Shown: one piece after another, positions 1-13,650 of the stretch
Layout of the letters: each line of letters starts with the position of its first letter
Numbering within the stretch: the stretch's first letter is position 1
NCBI GenBank assembly: GCA_009733775.1
Contig: WOGZ01000195.1
Span: 1-64,000, forward strand
Length of the DNA stretch: 64,000 nt
Origin: Alectoria sarmentosa
Taxonomy: Eukaryota; Ascomycota; Lecanoromycetes; Lecanorales; Parmeliaceae
Reading direction: 5' to 3'
The notes under the pieces: model-generated
Databases searched by the model: none
What the model saw: only the letters and a program-made list of their open reading frames with translations
Told to the model about the DNA's origin: nothing
Position numbers and translations under genes: made by a program

Positions 1-287
1 TTTGAAATTCGGGTTTTTATCGGGCGCATAAGGGGTAAAGAAGATGTATAAAAATGATTTCATATTAATTATTCGACGTTAAATTTATTGTAATTATCCG
101 ACGCTCGATTCACTTTATTTATTCGATATTCGATTTTTTTAAAAATATGCGTATAAAAAAGAGTGTCGAAATTTAGATTATGTGATAGATTATGTGATAT
201 GAGCGCATGCGCTTATAGTATAATCGCACTTTCCTTTATAACACTTTTAAAGCAATACAATTAAGTGTTTTATATCATATTTTCACA
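1..287 (+). repeat. LTR-like repeat copy A, right end only
   Basis: This aligns collinearly with 26760-27035 and 32110-32398, including the palindrome-like gagcgcatgcgc near 201 and the end TTTTCACA at 287. The left part lies outside the window. Because the other copies begin with TATAA (a RIP product of TGTGA) and end in TCACA, I read the family as an LTR of about 720 bp. Copy A would then be the right end of the 5' LTR of a plus-strand copia element whose 3' LTR is copy B. A terminal-repeat DNA element is the alternative. Confidence 0.6.
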
Positions 288-2678
288 TTTGATTATAACC
301 TTAATAAATTAATTTTATATATTTAAAAATTATAAAAACAATTATATTTTCAACGTTGAATCTTAATAACGTTGATTTAATAATTACGTATTATGTTATT
401 ATAACAAAAAATAACATCGTGATGTTAATTCAAAATATGAATTCATTTAATCGAGAAAATATGATGTTATTATTATTACAATCGAGAAAAATATTTTAAA
501 AACTTTATTAACACGTTGCGCTCGTCTGCTTAAAGAATTTCAAACGCGATAATCATTTTATTTTTTTTAAATATATAACGCTCAATATCTTAAACGATGA
601 ATTCGAAATAAATAACATATTTGAAAATAACGAATTATAACATTTAAAACGATCAAAATATAAACATTTAATAAAGACTTTTGAGATAAAAAAAGACGTC
701 GTAAAATAAATAATAACTTTTCGTAATATCATAATACGTTCAAATGTACACGCTATTTTATATTATAAAAACGTAATCATTAAATATGCCACTTTTAACA
801 ATTGCATTATTTTTAACAATAAAAATAAACACAAATAAGTTTCGTTATTGTCGTTATCGTTGATTATTTATTTATTAATTATCATAAAAAATTCTTCAAA
901 AAAATTATAATTCAAATCAATTTTTGAGAAATAAAAAAGATTTTATTAATCAAAAAGAGTTTATATCAGATTTTACGATTTCTTTTCATTAATTTTCATC
1001 AAATTATTAAATTTAAATTAATTGCGAAGATGTTGAAAATATATTCAAAATGCTTTATTCTCTTAATTAATTTATTATCTTATTTAAAATTTAAAAAACG
1101 AGACGATAAGACGCTTCAATTTCAAATGTTAATCATCGAAAATGTAATTTATGAAAAATCATTGACGTTGAAATGTTTAAATCGAACGTATATGCAAAAA
1201 GATTTAAATTAATTATTATAATCTAAACAATTTGTTATTAATAATCCTTTTTTTATTATGTTATAAAATGTTTATGAAATAGATTATGAGAAGCTTAATA
1301 TAATATCATTTAAACGTGTTAATTTATAATAATGTTAAAAACTTAACTTTATTAATCGATAAAAATTTACTTTTTTCGATTTTAATGTTTATATATATTT
1401 TTTCATTCATTCAAAAATATAACATTATCGATTAATATAAAATTAAATTGTTATATTAAAACGATTATTAACAAAAAGTAACAAAATCTCTAAATATCGA
1501 ATTGTGTTCAATATCGAAAATTCCGTTATTATTCGAGATGCAACGATGACTTAAATCAATAACATTTTTTTATATAAATTCTCAAAAAGACGTGTATGAT
1601 TATTTGCGAAAATAATTATAATGAAGAACTTTAAAAAAATAAAGCTCGACCTTATTTTTAAAATATTTTATCAAAAAAATTTCACGATAGCGAACATTAT
1701 TGAATTTTCAAACATCGAAATAAAAAAGCATTATGTTTTACAAATTAATCGTATAAAACGAAATAATAAAATTAAAGGTTTCGAAAAAGACGAGCACGCT
1801 TTATTTTTATATTATAATTACGATATTCAATTTATATAAAATAATTATCTCAAATCTTTCAAAACTTATCAAATGAATTACGTGATTTATTCGCTAAATA
1901 TTACATATATGTGAATTTCATTATGTTTTAATATGAATTAAATGTTTTGAGATAAAAATAAAATAAACGTTATCAAAAATTTATATGCATATTGCATATT
2001 TCTTGCAAAATGTGTGTCATATCTTTTGTTTTCTATTTTATATAACATATCATTTGATATAAAATTATTCGAATAACGAAAAAGAATACGCAAAATTATG
2101 AAAATATCGAAAAGCGATTTTTCAAATATTTCAATATGCATGAATTTGCGCAGCACACATCGTTATTTTCGAAAATGACTATTTAATAAAAAATCAATCT
2201 TTATAACATTTACGTTTTTATATTATTAACATTATAAACTCATTATTCTTTTCACAATTTCAATATTAATTCAAAATTAATATTCTCATAGATTTATCAT
2301 CACACATAATCACACATTATTATTTAATTAAACTTTTAATAAAGTTTATCAATTAATCTCTTATCTCATCATCTTTTTATTATTAATAATTATTCAAAAA
2401 ATGAACATAAAAAACATATACGAGCTAATTAAAAAATAAACATTATCGATTTATATAATTCGATTATAAAGGCATACGTTAATTGCTTATCAAAAACATT
2501 TTTCAAGCATTCATTTTCAATTATATATATATTATCAGAAATCGTGTAGAGAATATAACATATTATTAAACGACGTCGATGATTAATATATTATGTCTTC
2601 AAAAGATATAATATCATAAAATGTTACGATCATAAAACGATATGATAATGAAATGAAATGAATGAAATTGATAAAATA
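288..2678. other. RIP-decayed DNA, possible 5' internal part of a copia element
   Basis: No intact gene is seen. Short open frames such as 1030-1212 and 1621-1839 on the plus strand show no family motif I can name. The stretch begins with TTTGATTATAA directly after LTR-like copy A. The minus-strand copia piece beside 31547 begins with GATTATGA, so a shared copia primer-binding site is possible. G1 is inserted at its right edge. Confidence 0.35.
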
Positions 2679-2866
2679 TGGCAAGGTTTTCGATAGGAAT
2701 GAGGTTTTTATATCACGAAACGGCCTTTCTCATATGCGGAAACAAAAGGACAAAAGAGGATAAAAAAACAAATCATGTTATTGAATGTGTGATGATTCTT
2801 GTATTCTTTATATTAAAAAAATTACGTTATATTGAATATCAAGCTATTTAATAAGCAATTATAATA
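2679..2866 (-). repeat. G1 left LTR (3' LTR in element orientation)
   Basis: This 188-bp LTR pairs with 11700-11887. It shares the blocks caaggttttcgata, acggcctttctcata and acaaaaggacaaaagagga. Differences from its partner are C/T and G/A, for example aagctatttaataagcaatt here against aagctacctagcaagcaacc on the right. Confidence 0.9.
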
Positions 2867-3910
2867 ATTATTTCTTATTGAAAGCCTTTTACGTTTTTAA
2901 AGGCGACAATGCGCTTATTAATCGTCTCATTTTATCATATTTTCTTTTGATAAAAACCTTTCTTCTTAACGATCTTTTCAATCGTGAATAATTTGATATT
3001 TTAAAAAAAAGATTAATATGTTTTAAAACAACTCGTCTTTTCGATTTTAATGAAATCAAAATTAAATAAAGTGAATTTAATGTCTTGAAATAAGATTTAT
3101 CGATATTTTTAAATTCGAAAATTTAATTAAAAACACATAATGAGATAAAAAGATTATCTTTTTTCGTTAAAGCGTTCGAAAATTTAAAAAAATAAATGCG
3201 AGAACACAAACGAAAATGTGTTTTGATAATAAAAAATTCGAAATAATAGAACGGATTTTAAGAATATTTTGAAAAATAATACGATGTTCAAATGTTGAAA
3301 CATTTTATTAATATATTTTTGAAATTAATATTTATTTAAAATTGATGAATCGAATTTCAATATCGATTGCGATGATTTCAAAATCGATTAATCATTTAAA
3401 TTTTTCAAAATTTTTAAATTTTTTTTTACGATTTTTATATTTAAATATTCTTTTAATCATTTTAAGATCTTTTTCGTTGAATTCTTAAATAATTTCATTA
3501 ATTGATGCAATGATCTTTTTTAAGATTTTATATAAAATAAAACTTTTCGTTTTTATTTTTTTTCGTTAATTATCGCGCGTTTCTTTTTATGTATTCGAGC
3601 GAGGATTTTTTTTCGCATCGTGCTTTAATTTTTGATTTTCGAATATAAAAATTCGTTTGACATTTCGTAAAATCAAATGTTCTCATTAAATATGATTTAT
3701 CATTTTTAAAAATGTTTTATATAAATTTTCGATTAACGATTTTAAAGTTTAAAATTTTTTTTTAAATTTAATTCTTTTATTCTTTGATTTCGAAATAAAA
3801 TCTTTTAAAATGAATTTTTCGAAAATCGATTTCGAATTTAACGATTTTGATTTCATTTTGATTGCGAAATCTTTGATCGCGTTATTGAAATCGATTATTT
3901 GTAACGAAGT

Positions 3911-4071
3911 TATTACAATTTTTAAAACATTATTTATTTCAAATTCAATATTTTATTTCTTTCTCTTTTCATCGACGAGATTTTCAATTGCTTATAATGG
4001 AATTATTATAATTTTTAAAACATTATTTATTTCAAATTCAATATTTTGTTTCTTTTTCTTTTTATCGACGG
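3911..4071 (-). repeat. 93-bp tandem duplication in the 3' part of G1
   Basis: The segment starting tattacaatttttaaaacat at 3911 recurs from 4004, an offset of 93 bp, or 31 codons. Read on the minus strand, the coding strand of the element, both units give the same decayed peptide containing KRxRNKILNLK followed by stops. A period divisible by three suggests duplication within a coding region before RIP. It lies between the pol region and the 3' LTR. Confidence 0.7.
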
Positions 4072-7000
4072 AATTTCGTTATAATTTGTTTTCGAATTCA
4101 ATAGATTCGCTCTTTTTCTTCTCGAAATTATCGTTTTTTTCGTTACCCTTTTTGATCTTTAATAAGAAAATTATATTCGATTTCGATTTAAATCTCTTGA
4201 TCTTCGAAATTGAATTAAAAACATTAACTTTTCTTTTATTTTTTAAAGATTTAATCACAATATTTGAAAATATTCTTTATAACGTATTTGGATCTTTTAT
4301 TAAATAAAATATCGATTTATTAACAATATAAATATTTGAGATTTCTGAATTCTCGATCGATAGGTTATAATCATTATTTTAAATCATACATTTTTATTCT
4401 TAATAAATTATTTGATTTTTATTTAATAACATATTATTGATAATGTAAATGATATTATGTTTCAAATTGACGTTCACATTTTTAATGTTAAAAAATTGAT
4501 AAATTTCGAATATCATTTGATAAAATCACTTTTTGAAATTATTAAACGCTTTAAAAAAAAATTATATAAATAAAAAAAGTTCAAATATTTATAAAAAATT
4601 ACAAAATACGCGGCTTTTCGCTCAATCTTAATTAAATTCAATTTTATAATCTTTATTATTTAAATGTCGAACAAATTTAAGTTAATTAATAAAAACAATT
4701 TCGTGTTATTTGCGTTTACTTTATTTAAAAATTTATCAATTTTCGATAACGATTCATTATAATAATATTTTAACGTCGTTAAATTTTCTTTTATTCATCG
4801 TTTTAACATTTACGAAATCATAAATTGAACTTTCTTTATCATTTTTTTTCTTTTTTTATTTCTTATTTTTTTATTCTTCATTATGATTTTTATCAAAAAA
4901 TCGTTTATATATATTTTTTTTATAATTAATATTATATAAAAAAGAGATATCGATTAATAATTTAAAAAGCGAATTCAAACGATTATAAAAATCGTTTTAA
5001 AAAAGAAGTTTTAGATTTTTGATTCTCTCAATACGTGAAAAAATGTGAAATGTGAAAAACGATTTTCGAATATTGCAATTCAATATCGAGAAAAAAATGT
5101 TTTTATATTAAAATTAATTAATAATCGAATTTTCTTATTGTTTAAATTTGATTTGATTAATAATGAAAACGATTTTTTTCAAAATGAATTTATAATTAAA
5201 ATGATGATTTGAAATGCATTTGATTTAATTTTAAAAAATAATTTTTCAAATAATAAGATTCGCTATTTCTTTTTTAACGAATCGTTTATTAATAAAAAAC
5301 TCTCTTAAATTTATCGCTTTTTGAAATTACGTTTTCGTAATTTTAAAATATGATATTTATAAATGATATTCGATTAATAAGAAATTCAATTTATTTTATT
5401 TGCGTTTTAATTCAAAATTATTATTTAAATTAATCGAGATGAAAATTAACGAAAAATTAAAATAAATTTCGCATTTTTAATTTAAATTCATAAAATTATA
5501 AAATCAAAATATAAATTATATAAAATGTGTTTATTAAGAAAAAAGTGAGATGAATTATGAAATAAAAAGATATTAATTTTCGAAATAAAATTTTCTCGAT
5601 TTCGAGCATCATTCAAATAATAATAATATATGCGTTAAATAAATTTTTATAATTGAAAATCTCATCTTTTTATTTATAAAGGTTTAAATTTATAAATTCT
5701 CATTATTTTCTTTAACGTTCAATTTGACGATAAAAAATTAAAATTTTATAATTTTAATATTTTTTTCGATATCTTTTAAAAGATTTTTATCTCTTTTCTT
5801 TTAAAAATTTTTTATTAAGATTTTTTCATATTTTCGATCGTAATCTTTCATAAATTTTTTCATTTTATCAAGACTTTTTATATTATATTAAACATTATGA
5901 ATCGATTCTCAATTCTTTCATTTTATCAAATATTATACGATCTTTTCTTTTTAACGTGAATCCTTATCTCGCGAATAAACCTCTTATTAATCAATAAACC
6001 TTTTAATTTCATGTTTATTCTTAATCGTTAATTCATTCTTATTGATTATTAATTCTTAATCTTCTTCTCTCGATCTTCGATATAAATTTTTTATTTTTGA
6101 TATAAATTCGAGCATAACGATCGAAAAAATTGAATAAATCTTTCAAATTTTCGAAAATTTCAATTTATAAATTAGATTTTTTCATTATTTGAAAATTCAA
6201 AAAAATCTCATTTTTTGATTGAATAATTTAATATTCTTTAATTTAAAAAGTTTATATTTATAATAAAGTTTTACGTATATTTTATCATTAAATTTCATAA
6301 TCAAAAACTTATATTTTTTATTATATTTGATTTTCATTTTCGCGATGACGAAAACAAAAAAGTCGATAACTTTTTAACGATTTCGATTTTTATCGTTAAA
6401 TATATCGATTTGCTCTTTAATAATGACGTTATTAATATTTATTTCATCATTTAATTTCATTTCATAAACGATTTCATTAATAATCTTTTTTATCGAGACA
6501 TTAATTGAATTATTTAAAATTTCTTTTAAAATAATGAAAAACTTATTTCACGAAATATTAAAATAATAAATAATATAAAAACGTAATGCAATTTTCATGA
6601 TTTGATTAATTCTTTCAAATTATTTATTAATTTATAAATAATAAATTATGAAAATCATTAATTCAATTTTCAAAACAATGAAAATGATTTTTTAAAAATC
6701 GAAAAAGAATTTTAAATCGCGATTCGAAATAATGATTCGCGAAATTTTTTAATTCGTAAAGACTTTTAATAATGTTATCGCTTATTTTATTACGTTTCAA
6801 ATTATCTTTTCAACGACGCTTATTATTTTTTTCAAAAATTTACATATTATATTCATTAAAACGTCGTTTTCGTTTTTTAAAAAAGAGAGAATTAAAATAA
6901 AATTTATCGTGATCGTATGAAAACTTATAAACAAAATCATTATTGATTTCAAAGATTTATAAAACGCGTATTTAATAATTTGATTTAATTGATATTATGA

Positions 7001-8086
7001 ACAATGCAATATATATCTTTTAAATCTTCGAATCAAATATCTCATATAATAACTTTTAACGATTCGTTTATAAATTTTATAAAAATCATCATAATTTTGA
7101 AAATTATATATTAATTCGAATATTTTTTATTTCATATTTTTGAGAATACAAAAACGTTTTTTAAAATTAAATAAATCGCGATAATAAATGAGCTTTTTTT
7201 ATTACACGAATTAAATGTTTAAAAATTTCATTATTTTCACGAATTTTTCGTTTTTCAAAAAACGATCTCTTTTTCATAATAAGAATTTATAAATCTTAAA
7301 TCATTTTTTATTCTTTTTATACGCTTTTTCAAATTTAAATCGATAATTCTCAAATATTTTCATTAAAATAAAAACATAAACATTAATTTCATCAAGCACG
7401 TCGAATTTATTAACTTTATATTTTTTCTTTCGTTTATAAAAAAGCTTGAAAAAAACATTTAAAATTACGTTTTATTTTTCAAATTTTTATCGCACATTTA
7501 AATTGAATTGCGAAACGTATTAAAAAATTTATATAAATTATAAATTCATTCGATTCGAGAACGAAAAAAAAAGTGTAATTTATCGTATAATATTTATAAT
7601 AGTAAAATAATCCGTAAAAAGGATCATTTTCTTTTTAAATCTTTGATTTAACATATGAAAAATCTTTTTTAACATTCATATCAAAATTACGATTTTCAAT
7701 TCTATAAATTAATATTTTAATTCCGCAAAATTCAAAAACTTTGATAAAAACATAATGAATTAAATATCGATTTTTAAAAAAAAGTTTTTTTGAAAATCAT
7801 CGAGAACGTGATATAAAATTATTTCGAATTCATATTTTTTAAATTTATCGAGATCAACATAAAGTTAACATATCAAATCATGATAATAAAAATAAATTTT
7901 CGTGATTAAGATCTTTTAAAAAATCTCGAAAACCTCTTTTTTTTTCTTGATAGAAATTATTTTAATGCTTTTAATATACTTTTTTCGAATTCGATTTTTT
8001 TATACAAATAAATGTTTAAAAAACTCAATCTTTAAGCGTTATAATAATTTAAAAATCTAAACGAAATATCACACATTTCTTCGCAA

Positions 8087-8400
8087 TCAATTCGTCATTT
8101 TTATATAAATTTTCAAATCTTTTAATGTTTTTGAAAAACACATTTTTTTAATCGCGATAACTCTTTTCTTAATAATTATAAATTTAAAATCATTTATCTT
8201 TTGATTTAATAAAATAACGAATAAATATCTCAAATAAGATTTTTTAAATTCAAAAATGATCTTCAATTTCATAAAAAGTCGAAAAATCGTTTTTAAATGC
8301 TCAAAATGTTTTTTCGTTATTCGCGAAAAGATAATTATATTATTAATATAACATCTTGCGAAATAACGATATTAACGTAAAAATTCGTTCATTTTCCTTT
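8087..8400 (-). pseudogene. G1 reverse transcriptase/RNase H junction, decayed
   Basis: The minus-strand frame reads from the RT active-site region (about 8350) into the connection region at the RT/RNase H border. It contains HFEHLKTIFRLF, then KKSYLRY, then QKINDFKF and SKTLKDLKIYIKMTN, the last ending just before the stop at 8087. This order is characteristic of fungal Ty3/gypsy pol, where YxDD is followed by the EHL helix, an LG-x2-V-type strand and a TLxxLExYLGxTGWLR-like segment. The catalytic motif reads YINN at 8339-8350, which is two GAT-to-AAT changes from YIDD. The enzyme cannot be active. Confidence 0.85.
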
Positions 8401-11400
8401 ATACATAAAAAACAAAATTCTTAAATCTCATTATTACGACATTGAAATGTTTCGATTTTTTATAAAATACGATAATAAAACGTTAACGATAATTCTTTTT
8501 AATTAAAAACAAATGAAATTATTTATTATAATCGATCACGCTAATGAAATTATATTCTTAAATAAAAATAACGATATTTTTTTAAAGCGAAATTAAATGA
8601 TTATTTAAAATAATAATCTTATTCAATTTTCGAATATTTATAATCTTTTTTTTTTTCATTTCGAGAATTAGAATTTTTTTAAAAATGTTTTCGAGAATCA
8701 AAATTCTTTTAAAGATGTTTTTAAGAATAAAATTTGATTTTGATGTGAGCGTGTAATAGATTGTTTGAAAAAAAATCCTTTTTGCAAATACGACATTAAA
8801 ACTGTTTTCTTTTTTTTTAATGATAACATAATACGTCATAAATACGAATTTAATATTGATTTCATTGTTTTCAAAGTCTTTCTTTTTTTTAATAAGAATT
8901 TTTTCATTCGCATCGTAAAATTATTTCTCATTTTCATAATATATATAAGAATTTTAATGATTAATATCTTTATAATAACCCTCGAGATCATAATTCTCAT
9001 TAAAAAAATCATTAAAATATGTTTTTTAAAAAACCCTGAAAGACGGTATCCTCATAAATTCCTGATTTTCATACGATTTTTGATTTTTATACGATTTTTA
9101 ATTTTTTTTATATGATCTTTATTGATAAAAAAGTCGATCATCACGATTCGCATAATTGTTTTCATAATTCTGATGATAATTGTTTAATTGAACATTCTCT
9201 ATCGTAATCATTAATGATTATTTTAAAATGAATAAAACGTTTTTTGATTGCATAAACGATAACATAAATTTTAATGTTTACGCTTATATAATCTGAAAAA
9301 AAAAATTTTGATTCGATTATAAATAAATTCTTTTTTACCCGCTTGATGTTTATTATTAAAAATTATAAATTTATTAAACGTATTAAAAATATATAAAAAA
9401 ATTCGATTATTATTAATTTTCATAAATCGAATATAATAATGTCGATTGATAAATATGAATATTGAATTTATAAAAACCCGACATCGTGAAGAAATGTGAA
9501 AAAAAATAAGATCGCTATAACGCTTTTTAATACTCATTTTACCTTTTTTTGAACAAAAATTTATTTTTATTAAATCATTATTCTCGATCTCGCTCTCAAT
9601 TTTTTTCTTTATTTCATTCTCGAATTTTTTTTCACACATTTTTATGCTATATTTTCTTTTATTAATAAATGCGATATCAGAGTTTCTTTTTGTTATTAAA
9701 CTCTTTTATAAATTGTCGAAACGTGATCAAAAAAGTTGAGAGAGATATCGAAACTTATAAATTCACGTTTAAATGATTTCATGTTCAAATAATTTGAATA
9801 TGTTTATTCGTGATATTTGTTTAAATTACATATTTGAATACATTTTGAACGTAATTAATTGAATCTCGCTTATCATCAACGTTTATCATAATATAAACTT
9901 ATTTGATAAATTAATTTGATATCGAAAACATTAAGATTTTGAATCTTTTTTATAAATGAATGAATATTTTTTTGAATTTCATTTATAATTGCATTATGAT
10001 ATTCTTTTCATCTTAAAAAAAGTGTTTAATTATCAAAAAAATGTCGTTTTATGAAAACAAATGAAAAGATTTGCTCGCACGATATTCTCTTTTTTGATTA
10101 TAATGTAATCTTCTATTCATCGATAAAAGAAATATATTTTTCGATATATATTCTTTTTGCTTACAAAAACAATATCATCGATATTATAAAAAATTTTCAA
10201 ATTCGAATAAAAAAATCTCAAATCGAAAACACGAAAATTATTTCCAAAATTTTCTTGATTTTCTTAAATTTATTCAAAAGATCTTTAAGGTCTTTACGAT
10301 TCAAAAAAGTTTATCAAATCGAATATAAATTGAAAATTATTTAAGATAATCTACATAATTTATAACATTGTTTATCATATAATAAGATTTATCTTTAAAA
10401 AAATAAAAGATAAAGATTATTGCGTTTCCGACCTTTAAAAAAATTAAGAAAATAAAAATCTAATCGTGTTTCTCTACCCGAAAATTCGATTATCAAAATT
10501 AAAAAAATCGATATTAAAAAAATTACGAAATTTATCAAGGTCATTATTATTTTCAATCATTTTATCAAAGATAATTCTTTTAAACGAAAAAAAAAAGAAT
10601 TTCAAATCGTTAAAAGACAGAGAAGATGTAAAGAATAATATGAATTTTCGAATTGTCGATAAAAAAAATAAAGAAATAAAATATCTTGATGTGAATGTAA
10701 ATTGATATCGTTTTTTCGAAAAAATAAAACATTTTAATGTAAATATAAATTAACGTTATTCTTTTTCTTGAAGAATCGAATTTCTCATATTAAAAATAAC
10801 CGTTTTATCAAGGTGAATAAATTCAAATGTGAAATTATCATTAAATAAATCCTCGGAAATTTTTTTAATAAGATAAACAGATTCAAATGTGAAATCGTTA
10901 TTAAATAAATCTTTAAAAGTTTCTTCGCTCTCTTTTTAAGTGATTGTTTTGATAAATAAAATAATAAAAAAAATATAAAATGTTATTTTTGTCGAAAATG
11001 AATTTTGAAGCCTTTAAAAAATTTAAATTTCTTAATCAAATGTTCGAAGAGCAATTTGTAAGAAAAATCGATCAATTGCTCAATTCGACGATCAAAAATA
11101 AGATTTTAAAAACGTTAATCGGATCCTAACACGTTCGTCGATAAAAAAGCTTAAAACGTCTTTATTAATTTTTAAAGATTTAAAATTATTTTTCACAACT
11201 TGAAATATAAATCGACGAATATCTTAATTAAAAAGATTCGTGAAAACGTGTTTATTTTGAAAAAAGTCTTTAAATTAAAAAGCGAAAATAATAACTTTTC
11301 AAAACATAAAATTTAAAACAAAAATGAAATTCGATGTTTTAAACATAAAAATATGCCGAATTGAGAAAAAGAGTTATAAAAGAAATTTTTTTCGACGAAA

Positions 11401-11686
11401 AAAATGAAAAGCATTTGTTTTACGTAATCGTCTCGAATTATAAAAATCGATAATCCGATCTCGATTCAAGGTTCGAAATTCAAAATCCGAAATTCGAAAT
11501 ATGAAATTCAATATAAAAGAGAATTCAATATAAAAGAAAATTCAATATAAAATAAAGTGAAGACTGAAATGAAAAACGCTCATTTTGAAATTCGATTTCA
11601 ACGAAAAAGAATTTTAATGTTTAAAAATTGATGGTTATGTCGAAAAATTGATATTTGAAATTAATAACATTAAAACGAACATTCAA

Positions 11687-11699
11687 TGTTGTTATCAAT
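11687..11699 (-). other. G1 candidate primer-binding site
   Basis: Read on the minus strand, the bases next to the right LTR are ATTGATAACAACA. G2 and G4 have TTTGATAACAACA in the same place and G3 has ATAATAATAACA. A TGG start, pairing with a tRNA CCA end, would give TGA or TAA after RIP. The specific tRNA is not identified. Confidence 0.6.
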
Positions 11700-11887
11700 T
11701 GACAAGGTTTTCGATAAAAATGAGATTTTTATATTATAAAACGGCCTTTTTCATATATGAAAACAAAAGGACAAAAGAGGACAATAAAACAAGTCATGTC
11801 ATTGAGTGTGTAATGATTCTTGTATTCTCTATGCTAAAAAAGCTACGCTATGTTGAATGTCAAGCTACCTAGCAAGCAACCATAACA
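11700..11887 (-). repeat. G1 right LTR (5' LTR in element orientation)
   Basis: This is the partner of 2679-2866 and the same length. It is less mutated over its right half, retaining aagctacctagcaagcaac. It is followed directly by the duplication AAATA. Confidence 0.9.
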
Positions 11888-11892
11888 AAATA

Positions 11893-13392
11893 AATTGTTT
11901 TTTCTTCAAAATCTTTAAAATTATGATAACGTTAATAATATATAGCAAAATGCTTATTAAATCATGTTTATCGATAATAAATGTGCGTTAAAATGCGATA
12001 ATTAACATTTTAAATTTGATAATTGTTTTTCAAGTCATTTTCGATGCATGATAAGTCATTTTTAATATATACTCATTATCTTTTTCTCTCATATTATCTC
12101 TCGGAATTATCAACGACGTTATATTTTATGATAATGTTTATAAGTTTCGCTAATAACGATATAATCAAATCGAATTTTTTAAATTTATAATTTCATCATA
12201 TACGAAAATTCATATTTTTTCGAAATATGATGATAGCTCTTTTATATGCATCGCAAAAAAATAAATTAAACTTAATAACGTTTAACAACGATAATAAGAA
12301 TAAATGCGCGACAAAATTAAAATGCGCAATAAAAATAAGTGTGTGCGCTTTTTTTATAATCGATATGCGATAAATCGATAATAATTAAAATGAAAAACGT
12401 GTTGACAGAGTTTATAAATCTTTAATTTTAAATAATTTATATAATAAAATAAAGATAATGTAAATATGTGGCAAATGTTTTGCAAAAAAAACAAAAAATA
12501 TAACGTTAATTTGAAAATATAAACAAATCACCTTTTTTACGTTTTTTTGTACATTAAAAAGTAAATATTTTTTTACGTAATTTTGATAATAACGCATATT
12601 AATAACATCGTGATATTAACACTCATTTCAATATCAATTAAATCGATTATTATTCATTATTATTATAAACATTTTCAAAAATCTTTTATAAATCTTTAAT
12701 CGCTTTTATCTTCTTAACGCGCCTTTTTCGAAAATTTAAAAAAATTGACATTATGATGTAAATCGATACGTTTGATGAAATAAATTATGTTAACAATTTG
12801 ATATACGCCGATGTTTTTTAAAAATGAGCATTTTGAAAACAGAATAAATAACAAAGATGCATTTAGATTTCGCAAGATATGCGCTGAGATGTGTGTACGT
12901 TTTAACATTTTTAATAATATATATGTAAACAATAAATGAATAAAAGCGATGCAAGATTATCAAATGTTTGAAAATTAATTGATAACGATGAATTTAAACG
13001 AAGGCGCACATTTTTAACACGACAAACTTAAATAAAAAATGTAATTCTCGACGCATACGATAAAGAAAACGCTTAAAATAAAAAAAACGTTTGAAATAAA
13101 GAAAACGCTTGAAATAAAGAAAAGAAATGCAAAAATGATTATGTTTTATTCATTTATTTTTATAAATTTCGATATTTTGATTTCGCAATCGCGCAATGTA
13201 TAATATAAATCATAATCGTAAATGTTATATGTGATATATTATATATATATGAAATGATATATATTATGTCAATATTATAGCGTGAAAAAAAGATGATTTT
13301 CTCGAATAACTCTTTAACGATTCTTCAACGACTCTTTAATGAGCTTTTCAAAATGTTATAATAAATTTATAAAAGAAATTTAACTTTTCTTT
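11893..13392. other. RIP-decayed DNA between G1 and G2, unassigned
   Basis: No gene is recognised. One plus-strand frame at about 12749-12905 has mostly TAA, TAG and TGA stops at positions where Q or W codons could have stood, and includes DTFDEINYVNN. This hints at an old coding region but matches no family I know. The stretch also contains AT microsatellite near 13230-13260 and a short AAGAAAACGCTTGAAATA-type tandem repeat near 13060-13120. It may be the middle of a copia element into which G1 and G2 inserted. Confidence 0.35.
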
Positions 13393-13397
13393 AAATG

Positions 13398-13650
13398 TGT
13401 TGAAAATACGATTGATTGGTTATGGGGTGCTTGTCAAGCTCATAATAAGCGATATGCTCATGATTGACGACACAATAATATCGACAATGTGATACATTAA
13501 AAAGATCATATTTTGAATGATTGTAAATTGATCGATTCTTTTATGAGAATTAATTATTTATTAATTGCTTATCAAGTCATAAACTTGATAAAATATTTGT
13601 TAAATAGATACACAACTTGATAATATGACAATATGACGATTTTTTTAATA
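13398..13650 (-). repeat. G2 left LTR (3' LTR in element orientation)
   Basis: This 253-bp LTR starts TGTTGAAAATACG and ends TTTTTTAATA. It aligns without length change to 24115-24367 and carries many more T and A changes than that partner. Confidence 0.92.

Larger units (their letters stand above)
2679..11887 (-). mobile_element. G1: Ty3/gypsy LTR retrotransposon, complete but RIP-inactivated
   Basis: Two collinear 188-bp LTRs (2679-2866 and 11700-11887) begin TGGCAAGG or TGACAAGG and end ATAATA or ATAACA. They are flanked by the 5-bp duplication AAATA at 2674-2678 and 11888-11892. The element is 9,209 bp. A decayed RT/RNase H frame reads on the minus strand near 8087-8400, so the functional 5' LTR is the right-hand one. 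The primer-binding-like motif beside it agrees with that orientation. Every reading frame is broken by stops and the RT catalytic aspartates are lost. Confidence 0.9.

Noticed and set aside
3810..4307. 165-codon open frame on the plus strand, the longest in the AT-rich block
   Set aside because: It is Phe/Ile/Leu/Ser low-complexity, antisense to the coding strand of G1 and includes the tandem duplication. It has no domain features.
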